A stretch of 35,357 bases of DNA from Acidobacteria bacterium RIFCSPLOWO2_02_FULL_65_29 (GCA_001767435.1 MEKT01000238.1:1-35357), one strand, 5' to 3'; shown: positions 16,459 through 29,346, counted from the stretch's first letter. Notes: generated from the sequence alone by a model not told the origin. A program made the numbers and translations.

Positions 16459-16842
16459 ATGCGTAAGTGGCTTGCTGGCTCGGCGGCGCTCGCGTTCGTC
16501 TCGGTTCTGGCCGCGCCGCTCATGGCGGCGACCGAGACCGTGACCGGGAAGATCATCGACCAGATGTGCTACACGAAGGACAAGGCGAACACCGGCGCCG
16601 ACCACAAGATGCCTGCCGACATGGCGGGCTGCGCGCTCGCGTGCGCGAAGATGGGCAGGCCGATGGCGCTCCTCACGACCGACGGGAAAGTCTACACATT
16701 GAAGGGCGGCCTGGCGGAGAACATGAACGGCAAGCTGCAGCCCCACATCGCCCATACCGTGAGCATCACGGGCGACGTGACGAAGGAGAAGGACGGCACG
16801 ATGTCGATTGCCGCCGCCGAGCTGAAGATGGTTTCTCGCTAG
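16459..16842 (+). CDS. Small secreted protein of unknown function
   Basis: The 127-residue protein has a signal peptide ([20 protein letters not shown], probable cut after AMA). The mature part is a compact beta-rich domain: [16 protein letters not shown], then [29 protein letters not shown] and [19 protein letters not shown]. Three Cys residues (one in QMCY, two in GCALAC) could bind metal or form a disulfide. I recall similar small exported proteins in Acidobacteria but know no function. It has its own near-consensus promoter, and its stop shares the four bases CTAG with the stop of the convergent ahcY. Confidence 0.8.
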   Translation: MRKWLAGSAALAFVSVLAAPLMAATETVTGKIIDQMCYTKDKANTGADHKMPADMAGCALACAKMGRPMALLTTDGKVYTLKGGLAENMNGKLQPHIAHTVSITGDVTKEKDGTMSIAAAELKMVSR

Positions 16843-18338
16843 TACCGGTAGTGCTCCGGCTTGTACGGCCCCTCGACCGGCACGCCGATGTAATCCGCCT
16901 GTTCCTTCGTCAGCGTCGTGAGCTTCACGCCGAGGTGATCGAGGTGCAGCCGCGCCACTTGCTCGTCGAGGTGCTTCGGCAGCATGTAGACTTTCTTCTC
17001 GTACTTCCCGGTGTTGGCGTGCAGTTCGAGCTGCGCGATGACCTGGTTGGTGAACGACGCCGACATCACGAAGCTCGGATGCCCGGTCGCGCATCCGAGA
17101 TTGAGCAGCCGTCCCTCCGCCAGCACCATCACGCTGTGGCCGTCGGGGAAGCGCCACTCGTCGTACTGCGGCTTGATGTTGATGCGGTCGATGCCCGGGA
17201 ACTTCTTCAGCCCGGCCATGTCGATCTCGTTGTCGAAGTGACCGATGTTGCCGACAATCGCCTTGTCCTTCATCCGCGCCATCTGTGCGGCGCTGATGAT
17301 CAGGTGGTTGCCCGTGGCCGTGATGAACAGGTCGGCGCGCTCGACGAGGTGCTCGAGCGTGTTCACTTCGTAGCCTTCCATTGCCGCCTGGAGCGCGCAA
17401 ATCGGATCGATCTCGGTGATGATGACGCGGCACCCCTGGCCGCGTAACGCCTGCGCGCAGCCCTTGCCGACTTCGCCGAACCCGCAGACCACCGCCACTT
17501 TGCCGCCGAGCATCACGTCGGTCGCGCGCGCGATGCCGTCGGGTAGCGAGTGGCGACAGCCGTAGATGTTGTCGAACTTGCTCTTGGTCACCGAGTCGTT
17601 CACGTTGATGGCGGGGAAGAGCAGCGTGCCTGCTTCCATCATCTGATACAGCCGGTGCACGCCGGTCGTCGTTTCCTCGCTGACGCCGCGGATCGACGAC
17701 GCCAGACGCGACCAGCGCCTCGCGTCCTTCGCGATCGACCGGCGAATGAGGTCGAGAATCACGCCCCATTCCTCGGGATGGCCGTGTGGATCGAACGGCG
17801 GCACGTGCCCGGCCCTCTCGAATTCGGCGCCCTTGTGCACGACGAGCGTCGCGTCGCCGCCATCGTCCACGATGAGGGTCGGGCCGGAACCGTCCGGCCA
17901 TTCGAGCGCCTCGCTCGTGCACCACCAGTACTCGTCGAGCGTCTCGCCCTTCCACGCGAAGACCGGCGTGCCCTTCGGATACTGGGGCGTGCCCCCGGTT
18001 TCAGGACGCCCGACGACAACCGCGGCGGCGGCGTGGTCCTGCGTCGAAAAGATGTTGCAGGAGACCCAGCGCACGTCCGCGCCGAGCTCGGTCAGCGTCT
18101 CGATGAGCACGGCCGTCTGCACGGTCATATGCAGGCTTCCCATGACTCGTGCGTCCGTCAGGGGCTTTCTTGCGCGGTGCTCGGTGCGCAGCGCCATCAG
18201 CCCCGGCATTTCCTGCTCGGCCAGACGGATTTCCTTGCGGCCGAAGTCGGCGAGCGACAGGTCTTTCACCTTGTACGGCTCGCGGCCGGCGGCCGTCGCG
18301 GCCGCGAATGGATGAAGCTTTTCAGTTGCGGTAGCCAT
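16839..18338 (-). CDS. ahcY: S-adenosylhomocysteine hydrolase
   Basis: AhcY splits S-adenosylhomocysteine into adenosine and homocysteine, removing the product that inhibits methyltransferases. The 499-residue protein has the substrate domain ([28 protein letters not shown]), the catalytic region ([17 protein letters not shown]), the NAD-binding loop [15 protein letters not shown], and the C-terminal dimer tail ending in KPEHYRY that reaches the partner's NAD site. It has the 40-residue insertion common in bacterial forms (the stretch with [12 protein letters not shown]). It lies 6 nt after the SahR-like gene, so the two are cotranscribed. Confidence 0.96.
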   Translation of the reverse strand: MATATEKLHPFAAATAAGREPYKVKDLSLADFGRKEIRLAEQEMPGLMALRTEHRARKPLTDARVMGSLHMTVQTAVLIETLTELGADVRWVSCNIFSTQDHAAAAVVVGRPETGGTPQYPKGTPVFAWKGETLDEYWWCTSEALEWPDGSGPTLIVDDGGDATLVVHKGAEFERAGHVPPFDPHGHPEEWGVILDLIRRSIAKDARRWSRLASSIRGVSEETTTGVHRLYQMMEAGTLLFPAINVNDSVTKSKFDNIYGCRHSLPDGIARATDVMLGGKVAVVCGFGEVGKGCAQALRGQGCRVIITEIDPICALQAAMEGYEVNTLEHLVERADLFITATGNHLIISAAQMARMKDKAIVGNIGHFDNEIDMAGLKKFPGIDRINIKPQYDEWRFPDGHSVMVLAEGRLLNLGCATGHPSFVMSASFTNQVIAQLELHANTGKYEKKVYMLPKHLDEQVARLHLDHLGVKLTTLTKEQADYIGVPVEGPYKPEHYRY

Positions 18339-18344
18339 GCTGAT

Positions 18345-19301
18345 CTATCCTCCTTGATTTGCCTGCCCCGTTGCGACGAACAATGCGGGCCCTTTGGCAG
18401 CGGCATCCGGCGCCAGCGGGACGATCCTGATCTCCTCGAAACCAGCGCCGCTCAGCAACCGGCGTGCGTGGTCCTCCGAAAAACCGAGCCAGACATGGCC
18501 CATTTGCTGGCGGTAGTGCTCGCGATCGTGTGGCAGCATGTCGACGACGACCAGCCGCCCACCGGGCTTCAGTACCCGTGCCACCTCGGCGAGGGCCTTT
18601 TCCGGCTCCGGCACGTGATGGAGCACCAGCATCAACGTCGCCGCATCGAGCCGTGCAGCGTCCATCGGCAGCGATTCGAGATCGCCGCGCCTCACGTCGA
18701 CGTTGGGGAGATCGTGCAGGCGTTTTCGTGCGGCCTGTAGCATGGCGGCCGAGGCGTCCACGGCCACGACGCGCGAGACGAAGGGCGCTAGGGCCGCGCT
18801 GACCTGCCCCGTGCCGCAGCCGAGGTCGCCAACCACCCACGCCGGATCGAGCAGCCCGGCGAATGCCGTGAGGTGGAAGCGATCGCCGAAGAGATCGTCG
18901 CGCACGCGGTCCCACTGCCCGGCCGACGAGGAAAAAAATTCCTGCGACTTGGTGCGGCGTTCCGACAGCACGCGCTGCAGCCGCCGTTGATCCTGCGCGG
19001 CCGCGGGAGTCGGCCCGACCTGCTCACGGACGAGCAGCCACAGCTTGCGTGCGGCCGCGTCCATCTCGTCTCTTGCCGACATCACGTAGACGTTGCTCGT
19101 CCCTTCGGGCCGTGCTGCGACCCAGCCGGCGTCGGCGAGGGCCTTCAGATGGCGGCTCACCGTCGACTGCGGGAGCTGCAGAATCGCGCACAGCTCGGAA
19201 ACCGTGAGCTCGTGGCGGTCGAGCAACAAGAGCAGGCGGCTGCGCGTGGTGTCGGCCAGCGAGGCCAGGTGGTCGAGAATCGCTGGGGCTCTCACATTCA
19301 T
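18345..19301 (-). CDS. ArsR-type regulator fused to a methyltransferase-like domain (SahR-like)
   Basis: The protein has 318 residues. Residues 1 to about 90 are an ArsR winged helix (RSRLLLLLDRHELTVSELCAIL, then QSTVSRHLKALADAGWVA). From about 135 on it is a class I SAM-binding fold: motif I VGDLGCGTGQVSAALA, VVAVDASAAMLQAA, and LVLHHVPEPEKALAEVARVLKPGG. ArsR proteins with this C-terminal domain are known as SahR in Proteobacteria, where they sense SAH and control ahcY, metH and related genes. The position directly before ahcY supports that role. A true methyltransferase activity is also possible. Its ATG lies inside an inverted repeat. Confidence 0.88.
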   Translation of the reverse strand: MNVRAPAILDHLASLADTTRSRLLLLLDRHELTVSELCAILQLPQSTVSRHLKALADAGWVAARPEGTSNVYVMSARDEMDAAARKLWLLVREQVGPTPAAAQDQRRLQRVLSERRTKSQEFFSSSAGQWDRVRDDLFGDRFHLTAFAGLLDPAWVVGDLGCGTGQVSAALAPFVSRVVAVDASAAMLQAARKRLHDLPNVDVRRGDLESLPMDAARLDAATLMLVLHHVPEPEKALAEVARVLKPGGRLVVVDMLPHDREHYRQQMGHVWLGFSEDHARRLLSGAGFEEIRIVPLAPDAAAKGPALFVATGQANQGG

Positions 19302-19317
19302 CCGTATAACCGGATGA
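19298..19317. promoter_or_regulatory. Inverted repeat at the start of the ahcY-linked SahR-like gene, likely operator
   Basis: The arms TCATCCG (19298-19304) and CGGATGA (19311-19317) are perfect reverse complements with a 6-nt spacer TATAAC. On the minus strand the ATG lies in the second arm and GTTATA in the centre could serve as part of a -10. The most direct reading is autoregulation of the sahR-ahcY operon. The repeat is not the same as the AT-rich one before the second SahR-like gene. Confidence 0.55.
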
Positions 19318-19331
19318 TAGGATACTACAAG

Positions 19332-19384
19332 AACAGGCTGGAGGCTAGGGGCTAGTTGGGGGCTCGGGCCTGGGGGCTCGGGCC
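19332..19384. repeat. ggctagg heptamer-like repeat
   Basis: Between the regulator and the Fpg-like gene are degenerate copies of GGCTAGG and GGCTCGGG (for instance GGAGGCTAGGGGCTAG and GGGGGCTCGGG). No gene is seen. Confidence 0.65.
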
Positions 19385-19385
19385 G

Positions 19386-20291
19386 TTACTGCCCGTCCAG
19401 CCGCCTCGGCCAGTCGTCCTTCAAGAGCCGCGACAGCGATCGGTCTGCCAGGAGCCGCCCGCCGGTCTGGCAGGTCGCACAGTAGTTGCACTCGTTCTCT
19501 GCGTACACAATCCGCTGCACGGGCGAGCCGCACACCGGGCACGGCTTCTTGAAGCGCCCGTGCACCGCCATGCCCTCGTGAAACGCGGTGACCTTTTCTG
19601 GAAATCCGTTTGCCGCCTCCTGTCGCAGCCGCGCGATCCAGGAGGCCAGCGTCGATCGCGTCGCGTCGTGGAGGCGCCGCATCTCCTCCACCGCCAGCGC
19701 GCGCGACAGCTTGAGCGGCGAGAGGCGCGCCGCGTGCAGGATCTCGTCCGAATAGGCGTTGCCGATGCCGCTGAAGAGGTGCGGGTCTGTGAGTGCGCGC
19801 TTCAACGTGTGCTGCTCGCGTGTGAGCGCGTTCCGAAACTGCTCGAGCGACGCATCGAGCGGCTCGATCCCGCCAGGATCGATCGCGCCGAGCGCGGCCT
19901 CTCCCCGAACCATCTGGATCGACGCACGCTTCTTCGAACCGGCCTCGGTGAACACGACCGTGCCGTGATCGAACGCGAACGTCGCGAGCACGATCTTCGG
20001 GCCCACACCGAGCGTCTGATCTCGATCCCGCCATCGAAGCCGGCCTGCGATCATGAGGTGGATGACCAGAAAGACCGACCCGGAACCCGACGAGGGATCG
20101 TCGCACTCGAGCACAATGCGTTTGCCGACCCGGCGGACGTCGCGGACGATCTGGCCGCCGACCAGGTCCAGAGGCGGCTCGACCGAGCGCAGCACGAAGG
20201 GGCTGTGCAGACGCACGAGCAGGAGCCGTCGGCCCGCGATTCGGGACTTCAGGGCGTCGACGTACACGATGACGTCGGGGAGCTCGGGCAT
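19386..20291 (-). CDS. Formamidopyrimidine-DNA glycosylase family protein (Fpg/Nei)
   Basis: Such enzymes remove oxidised bases and nick the strand by beta/delta elimination. After Met removal the catalytic Pro and Glu are at the N-terminus (PELPD, where MutM usually has PELPE). The conserved Lys is in RVGKRIVLE, the helix-two-turn-helix is around DPHLFSGIGNAYSDEILHAA, and a full zinc finger CPVC-N18-CNYCATC ends the protein. At 301 residues it is slightly longer than MutM. The PELPD start and zinc finger end suggest a variant clade rather than classical MutM, so I give no symbol. The gene stands alone between repeat blocks. Confidence 0.88.
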   Translation of the reverse strand: MPELPDVIVYVDALKSRIAGRRLLLVRLHSPFVLRSVEPPLDLVGGQIVRDVRRVGKRIVLECDDPSSGSGSVFLVIHLMIAGRLRWRDRDQTLGVGPKIVLATFAFDHGTVVFTEAGSKKRASIQMVRGEAALGAIDPGGIEPLDASLEQFRNALTREQHTLKRALTDPHLFSGIGNAYSDEILHAARLSPLKLSRALAVEEMRRLHDATRSTLASWIARLRQEAANGFPEKVTAFHEGMAVHGRFKKPCPVCGSPVQRIVYAENECNYCATCQTGGRLLADRSLSRLLKDDWPRRLDGQ

Positions 20292-20293
20292 GA

Positions 20294-20416
20294 TCGGCTG
20301 TCAGCGTTCAGCTCTCAGCTGTCAGCTTTCGGCTGTCAGCTCTGAGCAGATTATGGATTACGGCGGACACTACAGCGATTTCTTCACAGGCTCTGAGCTG
20401 ATAGCTGAGAGGGCTG
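20294..20416. repeat. cagctnt heptamer repeat and its inverse copy
   Basis: Just upstream of the glycosylase, degenerate CAGCTNT heptamers (CAGCTCT, CAGCTGT, CAGCTTT, CGGCTGT, CAGCTCT) run to about 20345. An inverse copy, GCTCTGAGCTGATAGCTGAG, lies at 20389-20408. Together they could fold into a hairpin with about 40 nt in the loop. From here to 20515 I see no gene. Confidence 0.7.
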
Positions 20417-20515
20417 ATCAGACCTGTCCGCACGCGAAAAGTGGCGTTGATCGTGCAGTTAGCGGTAGGCTGACCCCGACAGAGCCCGGCTCGCGCGACG
20501 GGCGTCTTACTGTGT

Positions 20516-21076
20516 ATGCGGCTGGTTTCGCTGTTACTTGCGGCGACGTTGGCGGCGGGCCCGGCGGCCGCGCAGGGAACGCCCTCGTCCGCCGTTCGGT
20601 CCTCTTCTGCGGACACCCCCACGTTCACCCTGCCGGTGTCGCTGGACAACATCCGGGAGGCGCTCGCGAGGCCGCCTGTCCTGCGCGGACTCGACAGGAA
20701 GCCCGATTTCAGCGTGACGATTGAGGAGGCCCACCGGCTCGAGGAGCTGTTTCGTGCGCTCGAGCTCAAGATGGGTCCTGCGCCCCCCGGCGGTCTCTAC
20801 GCCTACGAAATGCAGCGGCTTCTGTTCAACCCGACCGACCATCCGCTCGTGCAGCCCTACGCGGCGTTCAGCGGCGGCGAACTGATCACGCTCGCCATCG
20901 AAGGCCTCATCGGCCGTTGGCTCGGCGGAGCGATGAAAAACGGACTGACCGGCGCGGAGCGCAAGCGCGCCGAAAAGAACGCGCGCGAGGAGGTCACGCG
21001 CGCCATCGCCCAGTTCTGCGCCGAGCAGCCCGACAGGTCCCATTTCGAGATCTGCTGGATGGGAGTTGACCGGTAA
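20516..21076 (+). CDS. Secreted protein of unknown function
   Basis: The 186-residue protein has a clear signal peptide (MRLVSLLLAATLAAGPAAAQ, cut after AAAQ). The mature part has SLDNIREALARPP, a helix around EEAHRLEELFRALE, then YAYEMQRLLFNPTDHPLVQPYAAFSGGE and the amphipathic ITLAIEGLIGRWLGG. A charged helical stretch (TGAERKRAEKNAREEVTRAI) precedes two C-terminal Cys residues. I recall comparable proteins in Vicinamibacteria genomes, all without known function. It lies between repeat blocks and shows no operon partner. Confidence 0.75.
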   Translation: MRLVSLLLAATLAAGPAAAQGTPSSAVRSSSADTPTFTLPVSLDNIREALARPPVLRGLDRKPDFSVTIEEAHRLEELFRALELKMGPAPPGGLYAYEMQRLLFNPTDHPLVQPYAAFSGGELITLAIEGLIGRWLGGAMKNGLTGAERKRAEKNAREEVTRAIAQFCAEQPDRSHFEICWMGVDR

Positions 21077-21090
21077 GAACCCTGCATCGG

Positions 21091-21160
21091 GTAATTGGAT
21101 GATTGGGTAATCGGGTAATTGGGTCGCTGGTCAAGCCTGTCGCGCTTCCGAGTCCCGAGC
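21091..21160. repeat. gggtaat and agtcccg repeats before the second SahR-like gene
   Basis: GGTAATTGGATGATTGGG is followed by TAATCGGGTAATTGGG, an 8-nt unit. About 20 nt later comes GAGTCCCGAGCCCGAG, the unit also found at the hisI end. No gene is seen between 21077 and 21218. Confidence 0.7.
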
Positions 21161-21195
21161 CCGAGCGTCCAGATGCGAAGACTTGCATCCAGACA

Positions 21196-21216
21196 TCCAT
21201 AAATGTAGATTTAATG
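21196..21216. promoter_or_regulatory. AT-rich inverted repeat upstream of the metH-linked SahR-like gene
   Basis: TAAAT (21200-21204) and ATTTA (21209-21213) are perfect reverse complements around GTAG, flanked by further partial symmetry (CATCCA before, ATGATG after). It ends a few bases before the GTG start at 21219. Its place suggests an operator for the regulator that follows. The exact ends are uncertain. Confidence 0.45.
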
Positions 21217-21218
21217 AT

Positions 21219-22271
21219 GTGAGAGACGCCTCGAGCCTCTACCGTCTGCTCGGCGACGAGGCGCGGCTCCGGCTGCTCCGGGTGCTCCGGCGCGAACGGC
21301 TCAACGTGACCGAGTTGACGGGCATCCTGGGCCTCGCGCAGTCGGGCGTGTCCCGGCACCTCGGACTCTTGAAGGACGCCGGCCTGGTCGCGGAGGACAA
21401 GGACGCGGGTTTCACCTACTACCGATTGTCGCCGGGGCTTCAGGCAGAAGAGCGCCGTACGCTGTGGCACGCGCTCGAGGAGCAGTTCGATCGGGGGGAA
21501 TCCGATCCGGCCGTCCGCGCCGACGAGGCGCGCCTCCAGGAGGTGCTGCGGCTCCGAAAGGAGAATTTCGACACGCACGGCGCCGCCGACACGCGCGACG
21601 CGAGGCAGCTCGTGCCCGGTCGAAGTTGGGCGGCATGGTCGCGTGCCCTCGGCCTGCTCCTGCCGCCGCTCCGCGTCGCCGATCTGGGGTGTGGCGAAGG
21701 CTATCTGGCGATTGAAGCCGCCGGGTTCGCGTCTCGGGTGATTGCCGTCGATCGCTCGGCGGTCGTGCTCGATCGCGCCAAGGGACTTGCGCGGCGCCGG
21801 CGGGTGTCGAACGTGTTCTGGAAGCGCGGGGAGCTCGAAAAACTGCCGATCCGGGACGAAACGGTCGACGTGGCGCTGCTCTCGCAGGCGTTGCATCACG
21901 CACACGATCCGGCCCGCGCCGTCCAGGAAGCCGCCCGCATCACGGTGCCCGGCGGGCGCGTCCTCCTGCTGGATCTCCGCGCGCACGGCGAAGACTGGGT
22001 GCGTACGAAGCTCGGCGATCGCCGCCTCGGGTTTCGAGACGAGGAGCTGGCACGGCTGCTGACGTCGGCTGGTTTGCGCGACGTGCGCGTCGGCGTCGGC
22101 GCGCGCAAAGCCGGCGATCCGTTCACCGTGCTCGTGGCCACCGGGACCAAGCCAGCCACGAAGGCACGCCACGACACCACGAAACCACGAAAAAGACTCG
22201 GCCACACGGCCGCGAAACCGCGAGAACACGAAACGTCCGAGGCCAGCGACCGGGCCGCGCGAGAAAGTTAG
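21219..22271 (+). CDS. Second SahR-like ArsR/methyltransferase-domain regulator, upstream of metH
   Basis: I choose GTG 21219; a TTG at 21183 would run through the inverted repeat. The ArsR winged helix covers residues 1-80 ([20 protein letters not shown], then [17 protein letters not shown]). The SAM-binding domain starts near 145: [35 protein letters not shown], and [21 protein letters not shown]. The stop lies 1 nt before the metH ATG. The family resembles the SahR of Proteobacteria, which responds to SAH. The last 40 residues (for example [17 protein letters not shown]) come from the ccacgaa repeat and are not part of the fold. Only one other copy, next to ahcY, is in the window. Confidence 0.87.
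   Translation: MRDASSLYRLLGDEARLRLLRVLRRERLNVTELTGILGLAQSGVSRHLGLLKDAGLVAEDKDAGFTYYRLSPGLQAEERRTLWHALEEQFDRGESDPAVRADEARLQEVLRLRKENFDTHGAADTRDARQLVPGRSWAAWSRALGLLLPPLRVADLGCGEGYLAIEAAGFASRVIAVDRSAVVLDRAKGLARRRRVSNVFWKRGELEKLPIRDETVDVALLSQALHHAHDPARAVQEAARITVPGGRVLLLDLRAHGEDWVRTKLGDRRLGFRDEELARLLTSAGLRDVRVGVGARKAGDPFTVLVATGTKPATKARHDTTKPRKRLGHTAAKPREHETSEASDRAARES
22150..22240. repeat. ccacgaa repeat forming the 3' end of the second SahR-like gene
   Basis: The sequence CACCACGAAACCACGAAAA and its neighbours (CCACGAAGGCACG, CCGCGAAACCGCGAGAACACGAA) are the reverse complement of the tcttcgtg family at 4309-4446 and inside hisH. It stays open and encodes a basic tail of about 40 residues. Confidence 0.7.
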
Positions 22272-22272
22272 A

Positions 22273-26079
<3,807 letters not shown>

Positions 26080-26352
26080 CGTACTTAGGAGTTTGTAATG
26101 TCCGATAATGACCGTATTGTTCAAATATAGAACGAATCCAAAAAGTGCCCAATTTATCTAGTGTTTATTGTCGTAAATCAGCCAAACGAACCACTAATTC
26201 GTCTTTATTTGTTCTTAAATAGAACATTTGATTGGGCGATCGATTTCTAAATCGGATGCCAAGATCATATAAGTGTAGGTAATACAAAGTCTTAGAGTCT
26301 AGTCTCAAGGCCAATTCCTTATGGCCCGCCGCTTGCTCATCCAGGTGGCGTT
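26080..26352. promoter_or_regulatory. AT-rich leader region of the first subtilase operon
   Basis: These 273 nt are much richer in A and T than the rest of the window. They hold two copies of GTTC-N7-GAAC (26119-26133, spacer AAATATA; 26211-26225, spacer TTAAATA, extended to TGTTCT/AGAACA). Near the gene is a block TGGCCCGCCGCTTGCT (26322-26337) that is also found, at the same distance from the ATG, before the second subtilase. No terminator for metH and no riboswitch that I know could be recognised here. Confidence 0.6.
26322..26337 (+). promoter_or_regulatory. Conserved leader block, sigma-54-like (-24/-12) or part of a coupled small ORF
   Basis: TGGCCCGCCGCTTGCT agrees with the sigma-54 pattern TGGCAC-N5-TTGCW at the key GG and GC and in spacing. 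The ATG follows the last T by 16 nt, exactly as in the second operon, so a sigma-54 start would leave a leader of only about 5 nt. The same stretch can be read as a small ORF (ATG 26321-26323, MARRLLIQVAL) whose TGA overlaps the subtilase ATG as ATGA. The sequence does not decide between the two. Confidence 0.4.
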
Positions 26353-28665
26353 ATGACTCCATTCACCAGTGTGGCTTCAGTGCGGCGAAAAGCCGTTTGG
26401 GGTCCCAAGCGGACGTTGTGGGCAATTCTGCTCGTCTTCTTCGGACTTTCGACGAGCGCGTGGGCAGCGGATGGACCCAACGGGTCCGGCTCTCGGGACA
26501 GCCGTCACCGCCAGCAGCCTCCAAAGGCCAAGCCCGCGGCTCCCAGCGCGCGCGTCAAGAACTACAAGCTCGACGCCGAGGTTGAACGCCGCGTCAGGCA
26601 AGGTAGTTCCAACACGCTCGTCCGCGTCATCGTCACGATGCAGCCAGGCGCGAAGCTCCCGGCCGAGCTCAAGAAGTTCGCCCAGGTGTCCGGCGCGCTG
26701 GACATCATCAACGGGCAAGTGCTCGAGCTGCCGAGCCGCGTGATCCGTCAGCTCGAGCGGCACCCCGACATCTTCCGCGTGCACTACGACCGGCCCGCCG
26801 GCAAGGAGAACTACCGCACGGCGGTGACCGTGGGCGCGGCGAGCGTGCGCTCGTATCTCGGCTATACCGGCGCCGGTGTCGGCGTCGCGGTCATCGACTC
26901 AGGCATCGCGGCCTGGCACGACGACTTGACCGGCGCATTCGACCCGGTGAAGTTTCCGTATGGCAACCAGCGCGTGACGAAGTTCGTCGATTTCGACAAG
27001 GGCCAGACGCTGCCGTACGATGACAACGGCCACGGCAGCCACGTGGCCGGCATCGTCGCGGGCAACGGCTACGACTCGTACGGGTACAAGAGGGGTATTG
27101 CGCCCGATGCCAGCCTGATCGTGCTGAAAGTACTCGACGCGAACGGAGTTGGCACGATCAGCAAGATCATCCAGGCTCTGAACTGGATCAAGAACAATCA
27201 TGCGGCCTACAACATCCGCGTCGTCAACATGTCGGTGGGCGCGCGGATCACGGAGTCGTACTGGACCGATCCGCTGACGCTGGCGACCAAGGCGCTCGTC
27301 GACGAAGGGATCGTGGTTGTGGGCGCTTCCGGCAATTTCGGAAAGAATGCCGCCGGCAATCTTCAGTACGGTGGCATTGCCGCACCGTCCAACGCCCCGT
27401 GGATGCTCACGGTTGGCGCCACGAGCACGATGGGCACGCTCAGCCGCTCCGACGACGTCATGGCCGGCTTCAGTTCGGCGGGGCCGACGTTCATCGATTT
27501 CGACTCCAAGCCCGACCTCGTCGCGCCCGGGACCGGCACGGTCTCGATGGCGGCCCTCGGCAGCACGTTCTATGTGAACAAGGCCAGCGCTTTGGTCGGT
27601 GGCAAGTGGGACCTTGGTTTCAAGCCGTACCTGGCGCTCAGCGGCACCAGCATGGCGGCGCCGGTCGTGAGCGGCACCGTGGCCTTGATGCTGCAGGCGA
27701 ACCCGACCCTGACGCCGAATCTGGTCAAGGCGATTCTTCAGTACACGGCACAGTCCTATCCTGGCTACAACACGCTGCGTCAGGGCGCCGGATTCCTCAA
27801 CTCGCTCGGCGCGGTCCGTCTGGCTCGCTTTTATGCACACAGCCAGGTCGGTTCCCGGATGCCGATTCAGAGCGTGTGGAGCCGGCAGATTCTCTGGGGC
27901 AACCATCGGATCTCCGGTGGTTATCTCAATCCCCTAGGCAATGCCTGGATGAACGGCATCGTCTGGGGCGCCGCCAAAGCGCTCAACGATGAGGACAACA
28001 TCGTGTGGGGCACGGAATGTGGCGACGGATGCGACAACATCGTCTGGGGCACGCACGATGCCGACGGCGACAACATCGTCTGGGGCACCGATGGGGACGA
28101 CAACATCGTGTGGGGCACCGAGGGCGACGACAACATCGTCTGGGGCACGGACTTCGATGGCGACAACATCGTCTGGGGCACCAGCGACGACAACATCGTG
28201 TGGGGCACGGACTGCGGCGGCGCCGACTGCGACAACATCGTGTGGGGCACGGCCGACGAAGACAACATCGTCTGGGGCACCGCCGAAGACGCCGACAACA
28301 TCGTGTGGGGCACGAACGCGGATCTCGACAACATCGTTTGGGGCACATCCGCTGAAGAGGACGTCACCTGGGGCAGCAGCGGCCCCGATGACGTAGTCTA
28401 CCCAGACGACGACGACACTGAGCCTCTGCCCGATCTCGCGGCCGAGTTTGGGGATGCGCCGGTTGAGCAGCCGCCCGCGGACCAGCCGCCCGCCGAGCAG
28501 CCACCTGCCGACGAGCCGACGGCCGAGCAGCCTGCGGATGAGCCGTCAGCCGAGCAGCCACCTGCGGACGAGCCGCCGGCCGATCCGCCACCGGCCGATT
28601 CGCCGCCAGGCGATCCGACGCCGGCGCCCTCGGGTGATTCGTCAGCAACGGACGGAGGTATCTAG
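26353..28665 (+). CDS. Secreted S8 subtilase with NIVWGT repeat array (paralog 1)
   Basis: The 770-residue protein begins with a signal peptide whose n-region has RRKAVWGPKR, shared with paralog 2. Residues 85-150 look like an I9-type propeptide. The catalytic triad is complete: Asp182 in AVIDSGIAAWHDD, His227 in DDNGHGSHVAGI, Ser433 in ALSGTSMAAP; the oxyanion Asn328 is in ASGNFGK. From about 548 to 665 there are 11 exact NIVWGT units separated by short Asp-rich loops, then an acidic Pro-rich tail (QPPADQPPAEQPPADEP). The Asp-rich repeats recall calcium-binding beta-rolls of RTX proteins, but the motif is different. Cys pairs sit in three loops. A GNAT gene follows after 2 nt. Substrate unknown. 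Confidence 0.92.
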   Translation: MTPFTSVASVRRKAVWGPKRTLWAILLVFFGLSTSAWAADGPNGSGSRDSRHRQQPPKAKPAAPSARVKNYKLDAEVERRVRQGSSNTLVRVIVTMQPGAKLPAELKKFAQVSGALDIINGQVLELPSRVIRQLERHPDIFRVHYDRPAGKENYRTAVTVGAASVRSYLGYTGAGVGVAVIDSGIAAWHDDLTGAFDPVKFPYGNQRVTKFVDFDKGQTLPYDDNGHGSHVAGIVAGNGYDSYGYKRGIAPDASLIVLKVLDANGVGTISKIIQALNWIKNNHAAYNIRVVNMSVGARITESYWTDPLTLATKALVDEGIVVVGASGNFGKNAAGNLQYGGIAAPSNAPWMLTVGATSTMGTLSRSDDVMAGFSSAGPTFIDFDSKPDLVAPGTGTVSMAALGSTFYVNKASALVGGKWDLGFKPYLALSGTSMAAPVVSGTVALMLQANPTLTPNLVKAILQYTAQSYPGYNTLRQGAGFLNSLGAVRLARFYAHSQVGSRMPIQSVWSRQILWGNHRISGGYLNPLGNAWMNGIVWGAAKALNDEDNIVWGTECGDGCDNIVWGTHDADGDNIVWGTDGDDNIVWGTEGDDNIVWGTDFDGDNIVWGTSDDNIVWGTDCGGADCDNIVWGTADEDNIVWGTAEDADNIVWGTNADLDNIVWGTSAEEDVTWGSSGPDDVVYPDDDDTEPLPDLAAEFGDAPVEQPPADQPPAEQPPADEPTAEQPADEPSAEQPPADEPPADPPPADSPPGDPTPAPSGDSSATDGGI
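27994..28347 (+). repeat. NIVWGT coding repeat array in subtilase 1
   Basis: Eleven copies of a near-identical 18-21 nt core, GACAACATCGTSTGGGGCAC (S is C or G), alternate with 6-24 nt of acidic codons. The core is kept at the DNA level, including third positions, which points to recent duplication or recombination among units. Confidence 0.9.
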
Positions 28666-28667
28666 TC

Positions 28668-29333
28668 ATGGAAAAGATGCCTTATCGCCCCGAGTTGGAA
28701 ACACAAGTAGTTTGGCAGCCGACGACCACAGAGGTCATCAGCACTGATTGGCGGCGGCAGCTGCCTATCCTTGCAGGCGACCAGGTGGTGCTGCGGGAAA
28801 TGCGGACGTCGGACGCGGCGTCGCTCTTCTCCATGCTCACGACCGAGGAAGTCGCGCGGTTCATCTCGCCGCCGCCCTCCACGGTGGAAGGATTCGAACG
28901 GTTCATCGCGTGGACGCAACGGCAGCGCGCGGCGGGTTCTTATACCTGCTTCGCGGTGACGCTGAAGGGTTTCGACACGGCAATTGGAATCTTCCAGGTG
29001 CGCGAATCCGAGCCAGGCTTCAAGACCGCGGAATGGGGTTTTGCGATCGGGTCGCCGTTCTGGGGCACCGGGGTCTTTCAGGAGGGCGCCGAGCTGGTGC
29101 TCCAGTTCGTGTTCGACACGCTGGGCGTCCATCGGCTCGAAGCGCGCGCAGCCGTCCGGAACGGTCGCGGCACGGGCGCGTTGCAGAAGTTGGGAGCTGT
29201 ACGGGAAGGCGTGCTGCGCAAGTCGTTTCTACGAAACGGCGAGTATCTCGATCAGGCGCTGTACGCGATCGTCGATGAGGACTGGCGAGCCTCCCGGGAG
29301 GTCGAGTCGCTCTGTCCCACCACGGTCCATTAG
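28668..29333 (+). CDS. GNAT acetyltransferase (RimJ/RimL-like), partner of subtilase 1
   Basis: The 221-residue protein has an extra N-terminal segment of about 40 residues (MEKMPYRPELETQVVWQPTT) before the GNAT fold. The fold has VVLREMRTSDAASLFSMLTT, FAVTLKGFDTAIGIFQV, EWGFAIGSPFWGTGVFQEGA, and the acetyl-CoA loop RNGRGTGALQKLGAVREGVL. RimJ/RimL-type enzymes acetylate N-terminal amines of proteins or small amines. The start is 2 nt after the subtilase stop, so the two are coupled. No signal peptide is seen, so it is expected in the cytoplasm, on the other side of the membrane from the mature protease. Confidence 0.88.
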   Translation: MEKMPYRPELETQVVWQPTTTEVISTDWRRQLPILAGDQVVLREMRTSDAASLFSMLTTEEVARFISPPPSTVEGFERFIAWTQRQRAAGSYTCFAVTLKGFDTAIGIFQVRESEPGFKTAEWGFAIGSPFWGTGVFQEGAELVLQFVFDTLGVHRLEARAAVRNGRGTGALQKLGAVREGVLRKSFLRNGEYLDQALYAIVDEDWRASREVESLCPTTVH

Positions 29334-29346
29334 AGCGTTCGGCGGC

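Noticed and set aside
21077-22272. Possible cobalamin or SAM riboswitch before metH
   Set aside because: The region is a regulator gene plus repeats. I could not find the conserved cores of these riboswitches.
26080-26352. Cyclic-di-GMP or other riboswitch in the AT-rich subtilase leader
   Set aside because: No GEMM-like core (such as CACGCACAGGGCAAACC) or other known aptamer motif was found.
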